From contig JAJEKV010000237.1 in the NCBI GenBank assembly GCA_021234155.1, positions 372,001-436,000 on the forward strand: a stretch of DNA of 64,000 nucleotides, written 5' to 3'. A model generated the notes under the pieces. It had not been told where the DNA came from and made no database searches. It saw only the letters and a program-made list of their open reading frames with translations. Each line of letters opens with the position of its first letter. The first letter of the stretch is position 1. This document shows positions 20,526-30,524 of the stretch, piece by piece. Both the position numbers and the translations under genes were made by a program. This DNA is from Isoetes taiwanensis. Lineage: Eukaryota > Streptophyta > Lycopodiopsida > Isoetales > Isoetaceae.

Positions 20526-22845
20526 TCAACTGCATTGCTCGGACCTGGCCTTTCTGTATCGGACTCCTCGGTATCTTCGCTGTCGGCTGACTCGTCTGAG
20601 AATACGACTTCCTATATTATCTTCGTCATCAATGAAGTGGGTACGCTGAATGTCTTTGTCAACATGGTTTGCAGCATTTACTGCAAGCAGCTCGTCCTCG
20701 CTGTCTTCGAAGCTGTCCTCTTCCACTTCGGAATCTGCATCCATGAAAGGAAACTGTAGCTTATCGATTGCGGATGTACCACTGTTGTGATTCAATAGCC
20801 GCCAGTTTGAGAAGTTGTATACAAGTTTGTCTGCCTTCTTATGTAGCAAGCGATTGCGGGTGACACTGTGTATATACTTATAGGCACTCCAATTCCTCTC
20901 ACTTGCACTATTGGAAGATACCAAGGAGAGGATAGTCATTGCAATTGCCTGCAAGGTATCAGTAACTTGCCCGTGGGCTTGCCATCATGCATAAGATTCC
21001 ATATTTGGTTCCTTCTTATGACTCTCCAGTGCGTCGTGAAGCTCTTCATATGCCCATCTTCCACTTAGGTTCTGGTATTCAGTTAACTTGGCAAGGAAAA
21101 GCTTGTAGTCCGAGCTGTTAGGATAGAACATCTTTGCAGCCTTCTTCAACGAACCCATCACTTCTTTATCTGTATGCTGGTCCATATCATGGTTGTGTGG
21201 GTCTAAGGCATGTGCGGCGCCATGAAGATCATTGTAGGACTTCTTCCATCGTTCATTGAAGTCTCTTAGCAGTGCTGCGCGCTTAGCATTGTCAAATGGT
21301 GCATTGGGGCCATCACGTTCTAGGAAGGATTGAATGGAGTGCCAACACCTCCAGACCTTTCCAGTGCTTGTCTTCGAAGAATCAAGGGTTTTGATGGCAT
21401 GACAAACAGGTTGCATGCACCTCACAATATTCTTTACGCCTTTCCAAAACGTCTCCCGCCCAAGCATTTCTCGAAGGACAGCGGCTTGTTGTCGGTGTTT
21501 GGAAGCGTTTTTACCTTTCTGCCTCCTTTCCCATTCAAAAAACTCTGTATGATTGAAGGTTGAGATAATCCAATCACGACACTTAAGCACTCTTTCAAGA
21601 CAGATGTAATTGGAACCAAATCGCGTTTAGCCAGGATTCATGAGTGCTAGGGCCTTCTGACGCAATGACTTGTAAATGGCATAAATTGCCGGCTTCTTTG
21701 TGATGAATTTTACAAGGCGACGCGCTTTTTGAATGGAATATTTAAACCACGTGTGTTGTGAGAACCAATCCTTGAGCAACGGGTTCAGGCAATGGCATTG
21801 GCAGCTAGTAGCATGCAACCCTGGAAATTCAGACTCCAATTATTCACCCGCTAACTTGCAATTTGACGCATTATCCATTACAACCTGAAATATTCTCTTC
21901 GGTCCAAAACTCTCTATCACAGCTTTTGTTTTTTGAAAAATCCAATCTCCTATCACTTGGTCAGTTTTGGTTTCTACGGTTTTCAAAAATACTTCAACCC
22001 CTGGATACACGATCATGAAGTTTATAAGATGGTCCTTGTTTACATTGCTCCAACCATCAGTCACTAATGAGGCTGGCCTGGCTTCAGTAACACGACACAA
22101 CTTCATCTCCACCCTCTCGACCATTTTTTCATGTATTTCATCAACCATTTTATTGTTGGCATGCTTGTATGAAGGCAACCTAAAAGCCGGTCCTGCTTTG
22201 GCAACTTCATGGAAGGCTTCTTTCATTGCTTTGTGCTCCAAAACATGTGGAGACAACCCGGCATATAAAAATGCCTCTACAACCTTCAACTGCGTCTTCT
22301 TCAGTTGCTCTGATGTCAAGCAATGATCAACCCTCTATTGTTTCGTCTGTCTTTCCACTATTTCAATTGTCTCTATCATTCTCTGCTCTCCCATGCTTGT
22401 ACCTATTGACCCTAGTCCACCCTCTGATTGGTATGCTGTCCCAATAGGGGGGATGGTATAGTTATCTTCGTCTGCTCCTGCTCGGCACTGCTCTTGAGTA
22501 TCCGTAACTCGTCTTTTTTTTTTTCATATTGTTCTTCGTTTTGCGTATCACATACAGTCGAGACAACCTTTCAATGGCATCCTTTCGTAAGTCAGCAGAT
22601 GCAGTACAAGTCGCGACACCGACGTCTCGTTCACGTAAGATGTGTGCTCGAATTCTTGTTGCAGAACCATTTACCGAAGAGTATCCACAAAACACACATT
22701 CCCACTCATTTACGCCAAACTCTTTCACAAAATCCCATTCTGGGCCTCTTTTTTGACCGGCAACCCCCAGTAACGCACCACGTGCACGTGGTGCAGTCGC
22801 CGTGGCCCTGCCACATGCGTGCGCAGTCCGATGCCTGCACCTCCT
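20526..22845 (-). pseudogene. hAT-superfamily transposase, nonsense-broken
   Basis: A cut-and-paste DNA transposase. N-terminal BED-type zinc finger at about 22560-22740 (WECVFCGYSSVNGSATRIRA). DUF659-type core at 21840-22319 with catalytic-region Asp residues in ASLVTDGWSN and VVMDNASNC. RNase-H-like middle at 20985-21839. C-terminal dimerisation domain at 20526-20954 (LSLVSSNSASERNWSAYKYI, then RNRLLHKKADKLVYNFSN). From 22319 to 20526 the frame never shifts; it is cut only by stop codons at 21840-21842 (TAA), 21627-21629 (TAA) and 20985-20987 (TGA). The TGA sits where the family has a Trp. One more in-frame TAG lies near 22340. The zinc finger is in another register, probably from a length change in the 10-base T run near 22512-22524. 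I could not find terminal inverted repeats. An acidic tail frame continues to 20324. Confidence 0.88.
22775..22794. other. Perfect 20-bp palindrome with two G-box cores
   Basis: GCACCACGTGCACGTGGTGC is its own reverse complement and contains two overlapping-context CACGTG hexamers, the core bound by plant bHLH/bZIP factors. It lies just 5' of the zinc-finger coding part of the hAT relic, so it may equally be a coincidence within old coding DNA. Confidence 0.6.
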
Positions 22846-23126
22846 GAGGTAGATGCATGACCAGTAGCTATTGCTGCTACTAGCTTGGCTGACAATGTCT
22901 GCTTGTCTGACTCCTTGATTATACGAACTAAAGGAAGACGTATATATACAAAGGAGCAAGCTCACAATGCATATGTTACGTTGACGTTCCGTACGAGAAT
23001 CAAGGGGGGTTGGACGGAACCCTATAGGATATTCTAAGGAAGCAGATGCGAACCCAAGGCTGGAAACCACTGGGATAGAGTAAACTCATATTCCAGTATC
23101 CAACGTCAGGCCCGCGACACAAAAAA
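22846..23126. other. Spacer, no feature seen
   Basis: No gene or repeat recognised. The 5' end of the hAT element may lie here, but no terminal inverted repeat is convincing. Confidence 0.4.
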
Positions 23127-23678
23127 TGACACCTCAAAGGCAGACCGTTTCCCAAGGAGTATTTTGACTCAACCTGGCAGTCAATATTTGAGGTGAATTC
23201 TAGGGCTAATCATATTTTTCTTATATATACTATTAACAGTGCCACAAAACAGGCCAAACAGAGGCGCAAACATTTTTTTTGCTTTGTAAAACGGGAAAAA
23301 ACAGCTCGAAGGTTTTCGCGTACGCGAAAACATCAGATTCGCGTACGCGAACCCTTTTTTTGCGTACACGAACACATAAAAACGCGTACGCGAACTTTAA
23401 AATTTTCGCGTACGCGAAAACATCTAAATCGCGTATGCGAAAAACGTTTCGCATACGCAAAACTGATGTTTTCGCGTATGCGAAAAAAAATCGGTTTCAT
23501 GTACGCGTTTCTAAATTTTGCGTACGCGAAATAGAAGTTTTCGCGTAAGCGAAAATCTTCCCACGCCGGAATTTTTTTTTGTCGTATTTTTTTACGTTTT
23601 ATACGGCAAATATGTGCCGTACCATACAATTCATACGTATTCCGTATAAAACATATGGCGTATTGAACCTATCCCTGC
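23127..23678. repeat. Repeat copy A, LTR-like, with palindrome array
   Basis: Begins TGACACCTCAAAGG and ends CCTATCCCTGC. A second, shorter copy (B) lies at 26880-27187 and shares both ends and much of the flanks, for example GTTTCCCAAGGAGTAT, GTCAATATTTGAGGTGAATT and TATTGAACCTATCCCTGC. TGACACC resembles the start of many plant Ty3 LTRs, so a solo-LTR fragment is plausible. No coding capacity. Confidence 0.7.
23313..23556. repeat. Array of about 11 CGCGTACGCG palindromes
   Basis: Perfect 18-bp palindromes TTTTCGCGTACGCGAAAA occur at 23313-23330 and 23403-23420. Shorter or one-mismatch versions (TTCGCGTACGCGAA, TTTTCGCGTATGCGAAAA, TTTTCGCGTAAGCGAAAA) fill the interval at roughly 20-25-base spacing. 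Spacers are A/T-rich and share words such as AACATC. All six frames are open through it, giving false Arg/Lys- or FAYAK-rich proteins. Confidence 0.95.
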
Positions 23679-25748
23679 CTGCGATACTGTTTCGAGTTTT
23701 TTGCGCAGAAAAAGATAAATCTTATGTGCCCTGCCCCACAAACTTTGCCCCTTTTTTTGTTTTTTCTTAGTTTTTAGGGCAAAATTAGTTAGATTTTGTT
23801 TGTTGTTTCTTTTTTTAAGTGTAGATGGAGGCCATGGTTAGGCTTTTTCCTGTGCCCCCCTCCACCGAGGGACGTGACGATAGCCAGACTCTTGTTCTAT
23901 GGATGAAGCCAAACTTAAGTTTTTAAGTAAAATTATAAAAATAACATAAAATAATAAAATGGAAAATGGAACTTTTATTGGCTACCCTTTTCATCGACAA
24001 CATTACTAGTGTTAGAGAGTTGAAGAGAGATCTAGTGTTAGTGTTTCGGCAAGTTCTAGGCTTAGATAGTGATCCTCGCCTAGTGTGTCACAGTTGAATC
24101 GTGCCATGTCGAGGGTGGGTGTCATTGTTGATGTCGAGGACAGCTAGGGTCGACCTTTTATTGAGGTGTATAGCCCTCTCCTGGTGCCGGTGTTGGCTTC
24201 GGTCACGCGGTGTCGAAAGGTAGGTGTTGTACTCTCATGGAAGGCTCAGAGGATATCTTCATAAGATATACCCTAGTTTCTGATGGTGTTGTCGACGAAA
24301 GTCCAACACTAATATAGGGACTGGCGTATATATATTTAAGTATCCTTTTGGTCTTGTCTTTTGAAAAAAGCTTGATATGGCCAAGCGCAATATGTTGAGT
24401 TGGGTCTACCAACCTCTATGAGGGAGCTTCCTTGTGGAGTCAGGAGCTGGGTCAGATCATATCTTAAACTTGTCAAAGAGAACGAGAAAAATGCATTTCT
24501 AGGGTCCCTATAACTGTTGGACTTGAAAATTATTTGTTTACTTGAATCTTAGTGAATTAGTTTATGTCTTACGATTTCGACACTCACTAAAGTGGAGGCA
24601 TGAGCACTCTATTTCATGTAAAAAATTAAAAATGTTTCATCCTATTGAGTTCTCAGGTGAGCTAGAACGGGAATTACTTGGAGACACTGAAGCGCTTCAC
24701 GTAGCCAAAGATGTTCAGAGAATTTCCCAGGCCATAGAAGTGGATGTGTCTGATGTGAGGGGCTATTCAGAACTTTTCAGGCTATAAAGATTGGGAGAGA
24801 GCAAATTTGGCGTAGAGCTAATGAACTCGGTGTGATACTTGAATCTATATCAGAAACTCAGTGATTTCATCGTTCAGGCGATGTCTTATAAATTTTATGC
24901 CAAATGATGAATAGAAATTATGTGTTTGCTTGACAATGTTTTTAAGTCTTTTATTAATTACATCCTTTACTGTTGTCGAGAAGATCGCCACAATGATCTT
25001 CTCCAACATATTGTATTTATAAATGATGCTACATCCTAGTGTTCCGAATGTTAATTATACGGATTGTCATTTTCTAAATTCCATTTGCAGTTCGCCAAGT
25101 GACAAATCAATTGCTAGAAAGTTTCGCCGTCACGATCTTCACAACCATTTTAATGTGTTTTTTTTTATCAGCCTTTATTCAAAGAAGAGTTCAGAAAGAC
25201 CTTCGTGATGGCCCAATTCAAATAAGATATAACTTTCTTGCATCTTTTCTGAAATAAAATGCAAACTTCTGCTCCAGACCAACCATTCTTTGCATCCTAT
25301 AGGTGGCCTGCAACCTATTTCATACACAAATAGAATTTCAAATTTCTCAAATTAATTAATATTTGCTTAATCAGGATACCAAAAATATCTTCACCCGCTT
25401 TAACCCTGATGTGCCTGATTCGTCTAGTACTCCTTAAATAGCATGCAAGAATATCTTTCGTCATCCTTCCTTTTTGCTGTCTGGCCACTGATCGTGATCT
25501 AGTGTGGCTCGCTTTGAAGACATTTTGGAGACCTTGTGGACAACATGAGGTACCCCATGAGGTTTTCATGGCAAGAATAGGTCACACGGACTATGACTAT
25601 TGTCTTTTGGAGGGCAATATTCCCCCCCACGACTTTGATGAGTTGCTTGGAAAACTCCTAATCTAAGCCAACAGTAGTTAGGTGCTTTTCACTTCAGGAC
25701 TTCCTTCGAGTTGTATTTCTATTGGACAGTAAGTGATGGTTGCACTTG
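23679..25748. other. Intergenic, weak exon-like segment only
   Basis: No gene I can name. An 81-codon plus frame at 24542-24787 contains HPIEFSGELERELLGDTEAL then VAKDVQRISQAIEVDVSDVR, which has a natural amino-acid mix and might be a decayed exon, but I recognise no family. A T run and AT-rich low complexity occupy 23740-23990. Confidence 0.4.
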
Positions 25749-26879
25749 TGTGACGCTCCCTACAAAATATACGACGCCCGGCCGTACACTCCGTAGGAAT
25801 CCCCCATCCGGTCCTTCGACCGCACGGGCGCTCCGTCTATCCTGCACTCCAGGCTATCCCTAGTGCAGGAAAGGGACACGAAGGTGTCTTGCGCGCCCTT
25901 CCCCTATGGGCTCCTATAACAGCGGAAGCATAAACAACGTCAGAACTAGCAACAACAATACATCAAGCTACCGCAAAAGGTAGCACATCCATACATCCAT
26001 AGATACAATAGAGATAAATATATGCCATAAAACATGAGAGCTCCTACCCAAGGCTCGGACTCATGGGGAGGTAGACTGACAGCTAGGCCACAAGATAGAG
26101 CAGAGTCATAACAATGGCGGGGCTGGCGCTAGGGTTGACCACTCCATCCGCCCCTCCTATGCATACTTTGCAGATGGGCTAGATCGGGCTCTGGTATGAC
26201 TCTAGCCTTCCGGATACGCAATCTCATGGTATCATCTATCGAGACTGTTCTGGGTTGCATCTCCCCAGTCCGTCGAGGCAGGAAGGGTTCCATATCCTTC
26301 CTGCGGTTCCATAGGCGGCTAGAGAATCGTGGCGATACGTGATTCTTTCCTGGCTTAACCCCCCCAAAACAAGAGCCAGGTCGTCGCAGCTCTTGAGAGA
26401 CAGGGCGACATCATTGCCCCAAGAGGTGTCGGACCCATGACCGGCCCATTCGAAGCGACCGACCATAAGCCTAGCCCGCTATGGGGTCTCCAGTAGCCGC
26501 GTCAGCAGGGACCCTCCCTCCGTCTTGCCTCTAGCCCCGTTATGTAGTGCTGAGTCATATCATAGCCCCCGTAGCCCCGGTGGGTTCCTATGCACAGGCC
26601 GCATAATAATAGGAACTAAAGGGTCTAAACTAGGAGCATTACTAAGTAATGGCTACTAGGTCTCTACCCCCCTCCCCAATACAAGAGGAGCAAACATGAT
26701 CAACAAACATCGCATATCCACATAACATGATCATAATGAGAAGAACATCTAAACCTAATCATATACATCTAACTTACAGTTAGGGTTCATTGATTAGGAT
26801 TCAAGATCTATACTGAGGTGTCTAGAACGGCTCTACTAGAGACACGAAATGCTAACTCATCTGGAATCCTAACTTCTAC
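25749..26879 (+). repeat. LTR-like repeat copy 1
   Basis: Begins TGTGACGCTCCCTACAAAAT, the style of a plant chromovirus LTR start. The stretch about 26270-26860 matches 29051-29710 in reverse complement and 27188-27530 directly. Shared landmarks are CGGCTAGAGAATCG, AAGAGGTGTCGGACCC, CTCTACCCCCCTCCCCAATA and CTACTAGAGACACGAAATGC. It is cut at its right end by repeat copy B. Confidence 0.6.
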
Positions 26880-27187
26880 CACCTCAAAGACTGAGCGTTT
26901 CCCAAGGAGTATGTTGACTCAATCTGGTAGTCAATATTTGAGGTGAATTCTAAGGCTAGACACGTTTTTCTTATATATAATATTACAGCTGCTCAAAACA
27001 GACCAAACAGTGGCGCAAAAACTTTTTTTCTTAACAAAATGCACCAAAATACTTTGCAAATTTTCGCGTAAGCGAAACTGAAGAGCCGAAATTGTTTTTT
27101 TGACATATTATACTTCAAATTTGTGTCATATCATTCGAATAATACGTATTGCATATAAAACGTATACAGTATTGAACCTATCCCTGC
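26880..27187. repeat. Repeat copy B, internally deleted relative of 23127-23678
   Basis: Starts CACCTCAAAGACTGAGCG and ends CCTATCCCTGC. It aligns with copy A on both flanks but keeps only one palindrome (TTTTCGCGTAAGCGAAA near 27061), the rest of the array being absent. It interrupts or adjoins the LTR-like copies on both sides; CTAC occurs at both junctions. Confidence 0.75.
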
Positions 27188-27530
27188 TACAAGCGGGCTA
27201 GAGAACCACTGCTCGACTATGACTTGAACCCCACTGAGGCGACATATCACCCAGGAGGTGTCGAGCCCATACCTTGCCCTCACTTAGTGGCAAGCTATTG
27301 AGCCTTTCTTGTCATTGTCAGCCGGTCTAACCCTGCCACCCACAGCCAGGTGGGCTCATATGGATAGGTCGCATTAATTGGGTAGGGCTCTGGATCTCTA
27401 CCCCCCTTTCCAATACACAAGAGGTGCGCACAGAGATAAACCATCATCATCAAATGAATTTGAAATATTAGAATAACTTCTAATATATCTACTCTAACAT
27501 ACATAGATAGGTTCCTTTGTTAATGGCTGA
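27188..27530 (+). repeat. LTR-like repeat copy 3 (diverged)
   Basis: Same orientation as copy 1. Shared landmarks are GCGGGCTAGAGAACC, AGGAGGTGTCGAGCCC and CTCTACCCCCCTTTCCAATA. It is more diverged and lacks the 5' part of copy 1. Confidence 0.6.
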
Positions 27531-28035
27531 GATTCTAGCTCTAGGGGTCGTCTATAGCTAATAATCGATGCAAAACTGATACAATGCCAGTCAGGAAACC
27601 TGAATCAACCATCAAATGAATCACTCATCCGACCCTTGGCTGGCCCGCACTCCTCTAAGGTCATCCATCCTACTGAGATGATCTCGGATCGTCTACAATT
27701 ATTTAACTAAACAAGCATTATATCCCAGCATAGGAAGAGGATGCTTCTTCCATCGTGGCCGCGGAGACAAGCGTCCTATCTTGCCTAATATGATTTCTAA
27801 TGCCTACACCTTTTGTCACCCTTGGCGTGGAGGATGGCTTCTTCCTCATAATGGCCATAGACTAGAGGTGCTTTTCTATCATGCATGATCCTATATGACC
27901 TCAGCTTTTCTATCATGCATGATCCTATATGACCTCTTATCTCTCATATCTGTCTACTCCTATCTCATCGAAGAGTAGACTTTAATCTACCTTCCACTCA
28001 CCTGTCGGTTCTGTGTCAACTACTTCGGTGACGAG
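27531..28035. other. Spacer next to chromovirus remnant
   Basis: No gene. A 31-base phrase (AGCTTTTCTATCATGCATGA and following) occurs twice in tandem near 27870-27930. It may be 3' untranslated sequence of the chromovirus remnant to the right. Confidence 0.45.
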
Positions 28036-28575
28036 CTAACCCTTGCATTGCTCCATGAATTGTGGGTATCGCTTCTTAAGATCTGATTGGAGTATCCACA
28101 TTGTGTCTTCCACAAGTACGTGCGTCCATTTGACGAGGTATTGGAGAAATTGTGACCACCTTGTTTTCTTGTAAGATCTATCAAGAAGGACTTCTGGAAC
28201 AATCTCAAGTTGTTCATCGGTCATTTCCAGCAGTGCCGGTGTATCTAATACTTCCTCCGGATTAGAAGTGCGTCTCTTTAGAAGACTTACATGGAAAACT
28301 TTATGGATCTTCAGGCGTGCTAGTAAGTCCAATTTGTAGGATTGGTTAGCTAGTCTTTCGACTATTTTGAATGGTCCAATCCACCTTGGAGCAAGCTTCT
28401 TGCAATTGCCGATGTGAAGCTTCGCTTGTTTGACATTTATCTTCAACCAAATCTTGTCCCCTACTTGAAACTCCCTTACTGTTATGTGCTTGTCTGCTAT
28501 GCTCTTTTGACGGCTTCTTGCTGCTAGAAGGTATCCTCTAACTTCTCCGATCAATTGTTGCATGTCGGCTAGCAT
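28036..28575 (-). pseudogene. Chromovirus integrase C-terminus with chromodomain
   Basis: A 179-codon fragment. It begins inside the integrase (RQKSIADKHITVREFQVGDK, the usual spot before the GPF segment), continues through KLAPRWIGPFKIVERL and HKVFHVSLLKR, and ends with a chromodomain: PEVLLDRSYKKTRW, then LQYLVKWTHVLVEDTMW. Chromodomains steer integration toward particular histone marks. The upstream catalytic core, RT and gag are absent: the frame is cut at about 28580 and followed by unrelated or LTR-like DNA. Lineage is Ty3/gypsy chromovirus. The fragment itself is uninterrupted. Confidence 0.9.
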
Positions 28576-29050
28576 CTGTTGAAAGACCTCTACCTTGCGA
28601 CGTTCCCTTGAAATATATGATATAAATATGTATATTTCTAGGCCACATCACTATACAAGCCTACCTTAGTAGCCTTGTATCTTGTAGTGTGTGGATAAGG
28701 GAGCATGGCTAAGTTATTTACACAACTTAGCCAACCTTAGGTATGGAACCATTTCCACATTGGGCACCGGCACACGGACGCACTTAATTAGAGCCATGTG
28801 GCATGGCATGGCAACCCTAATCTATTAATGGCCAAACCTTAACCCTAGGCCATTTTCTGATTCCAACAATCCTGGAACCTTGTTTACGCACAAAACTCTG
28901 TTTCGTGAATCGTCTGCTGCAGCCAACATAACTCAGCAATCTCCAAAGCATGCGCGCGTCAGAAAAAGTGGGAGCTACTCCGAGTCACTTGCAGAGTTGT
29001 GGAGATGCCAAGAGCGGGTGGAAGTCCTCCAAAGCAGGTAGTTGGAGTAG
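28576..29050. other. Spacer, possible LTR end
   Basis: No coding signal. It may include the outer part of the inverted LTR-like copy. Contains a TGTGGCATGGCATGGCAACC repeat-like phrase near 28797. Confidence 0.4.
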
Positions 29051-29710
29051 ATTCCTTGGTAGATCATCTGAAAGTTAGGATTCCAAACGAGTTAGCATTT
29101 TGTATCTCTAGTAGAGCCATTTTAGAACCCTCAGTTTGGATATCAAACCCTAATCAATGGACCCTAACTGTAAGTTCGATGCATGTGATTAGAATTAGAT
29201 GTTATTCTCATTATTTATCATGTTATGTAGATATATGATGTTGGTTGATCATGTTTTCTCCTCTTGTATTGGGAAGGGGGGTAGAGACCTAGTAGCCATT
29301 ATTTAGATGATGCTCCTAGTTTAGACCCCTTAGTTTCTATTAGTTGCGGCATGTGCTAGAGCCCACCAGGCTATAGAGTGGCTAAGCACCACATAACTAG
29401 GTTAGTGTCAAAGTGGAGGGAGGTCCCTACTGAGCGCGGCTCCTGGGGACCCATAGCAGGCTAGGCCTATAGTCGATCACTTTGTGTGGGCCTGGTATAG
29501 GCCCCCAGGCCCGACACTTCCTGGATCAATGTTGCTCTAACTCTCAAGAGTTGCAGGTGTCGGCTTGGCTCTTCTTTTGGGGAGTTCAGTCGGGTACGGA
29601 CGTGTGTCGCCACGATCCTCTAGCCGTCCATGAAGCCACTATTCTCCGGGAAGGGGAAATGCAACCCTTCCTACCTCATCGGACTGGGGAGATGCAATCC
29701 GGAGCAGTCT
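29051..29710 (-). repeat. LTR-like repeat copy 2, inverted
   Basis: The reverse complement matches copy 1 (26270-26860). On this strand the landmarks read GGGAAGGGGGGTAGAGACCT, TGATCATGTT and GATCCTCTAGCCGTCC. Its orientation is opposite to copies 1 and 3 and the same as the chromodomain fragment beside it. Confidence 0.7.
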
Positions 29711-30524
29711 TCTCTGCTCCAAAGTGAAACGCAGACATAGATGTAAGAAGAATGGAATGCTGTGCTATTTGGACCTACTCAACCCTCTCTGATTTCTCTC
29801 CTGCATGATGCCATCTGCAATCTCCCTTCTGGCCACATGCAGCTTGCACATTCTCTTAATGCATACCTTTTTCGTCATCGGTTAGACGGTTTGAAACAAG
29901 GGCCAATACAACAAGGGTAATTTACCTGGCATATTTTGAGTATATACCAGTATATACCCAGAATATCCAAAAATCCAACATAAGCGAGGGTTTGCCCCTC
30001 TAAGGGCAACCCAAAACAGTTGAAATTTACTTCTTCCAAATGCAAGATATAATGCTTAGAAAAGCATATAATCTTACACAACAAAAAAGTGCTCAAATCC
30101 CCTGGAAAATCCCCCATTGAGGAAGGGGGACTTGGAGAGCAATGGGTTGTTTTCTTTGCAATGAAAAATTTTTAAACAAGAGGGTATATCCTATGGGGGG
30201 GAGATTAATAGAAATAGGGGATTCTTGAAGAAAAAGAGTATATCCTAAAGGGGAAATTAGTAGCTAAGGAGGAAGATTAGTACAAAGAGAGGATTTTTGA
30301 ACAAAAAAGGTATATTCTAATGCCAGAAATTAGTAGAAACAGGGGATTGCGAAAGCACATTGAGGTATTTTCAAGAAAAGGGGATTGGGTCAAAATGGAA
30401 CTTGCAAATGCATTGGGGTATTTTCAAAAGAGAGGGACTTGTTAAAAAAAAGAATTACCATATAACAGAGGAATTGCAATAAATACCAGGTATTTTTAAG
30501 CAAAATGGGGGCAAAACCAGGCAC
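29711..30524. other. Purine-rich degenerate repeats, no gene seen
   Basis: From 30165 to 30440 the strand is an imperfect series of roughly 55-base purine-rich units (AGGGGATTSTTGAA, GGTATATYCTAA, AATTAGTAGAAA). Similar words recur at 36290-36400. No coding signal. Confidence 0.5.

Noticed and set aside
23313..23556. Possible CRISPR array (regular short repeats with spacers)
   Set aside because: Repeats are short palindromes of varying length, spacers share words, the setting is a plant nuclear genome, and there are no cas genes.
23181..23629. Several overlapping Arg/Lys- or FAYAK-rich open frames on both strands
   Set aside because: They are the palindrome array read in different frames; self-complementary repeats open both strands together.
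23669..23678. CCTATCCCTG (reverse CAGGGATAGG) as a hAT terminal inverted repeat next to the transposase
   Set aside because: No matching left end was found, and the same sequence lies inside an LTR-like repeat at 27178-27187, so an LTR origin explains it better.
24203..24412. Minus frame with KTKRILKYIYAS, resembling the copia RNase H segment KRILRYLKGT
   Set aside because: Only one short phrase resembles it, with no neighbouring RT or RNase H motifs.
26880..27187. CTAC at both ends as a target duplication of repeat copy B
   Set aside because: Four bases can match by chance and copy A shows no such duplication.
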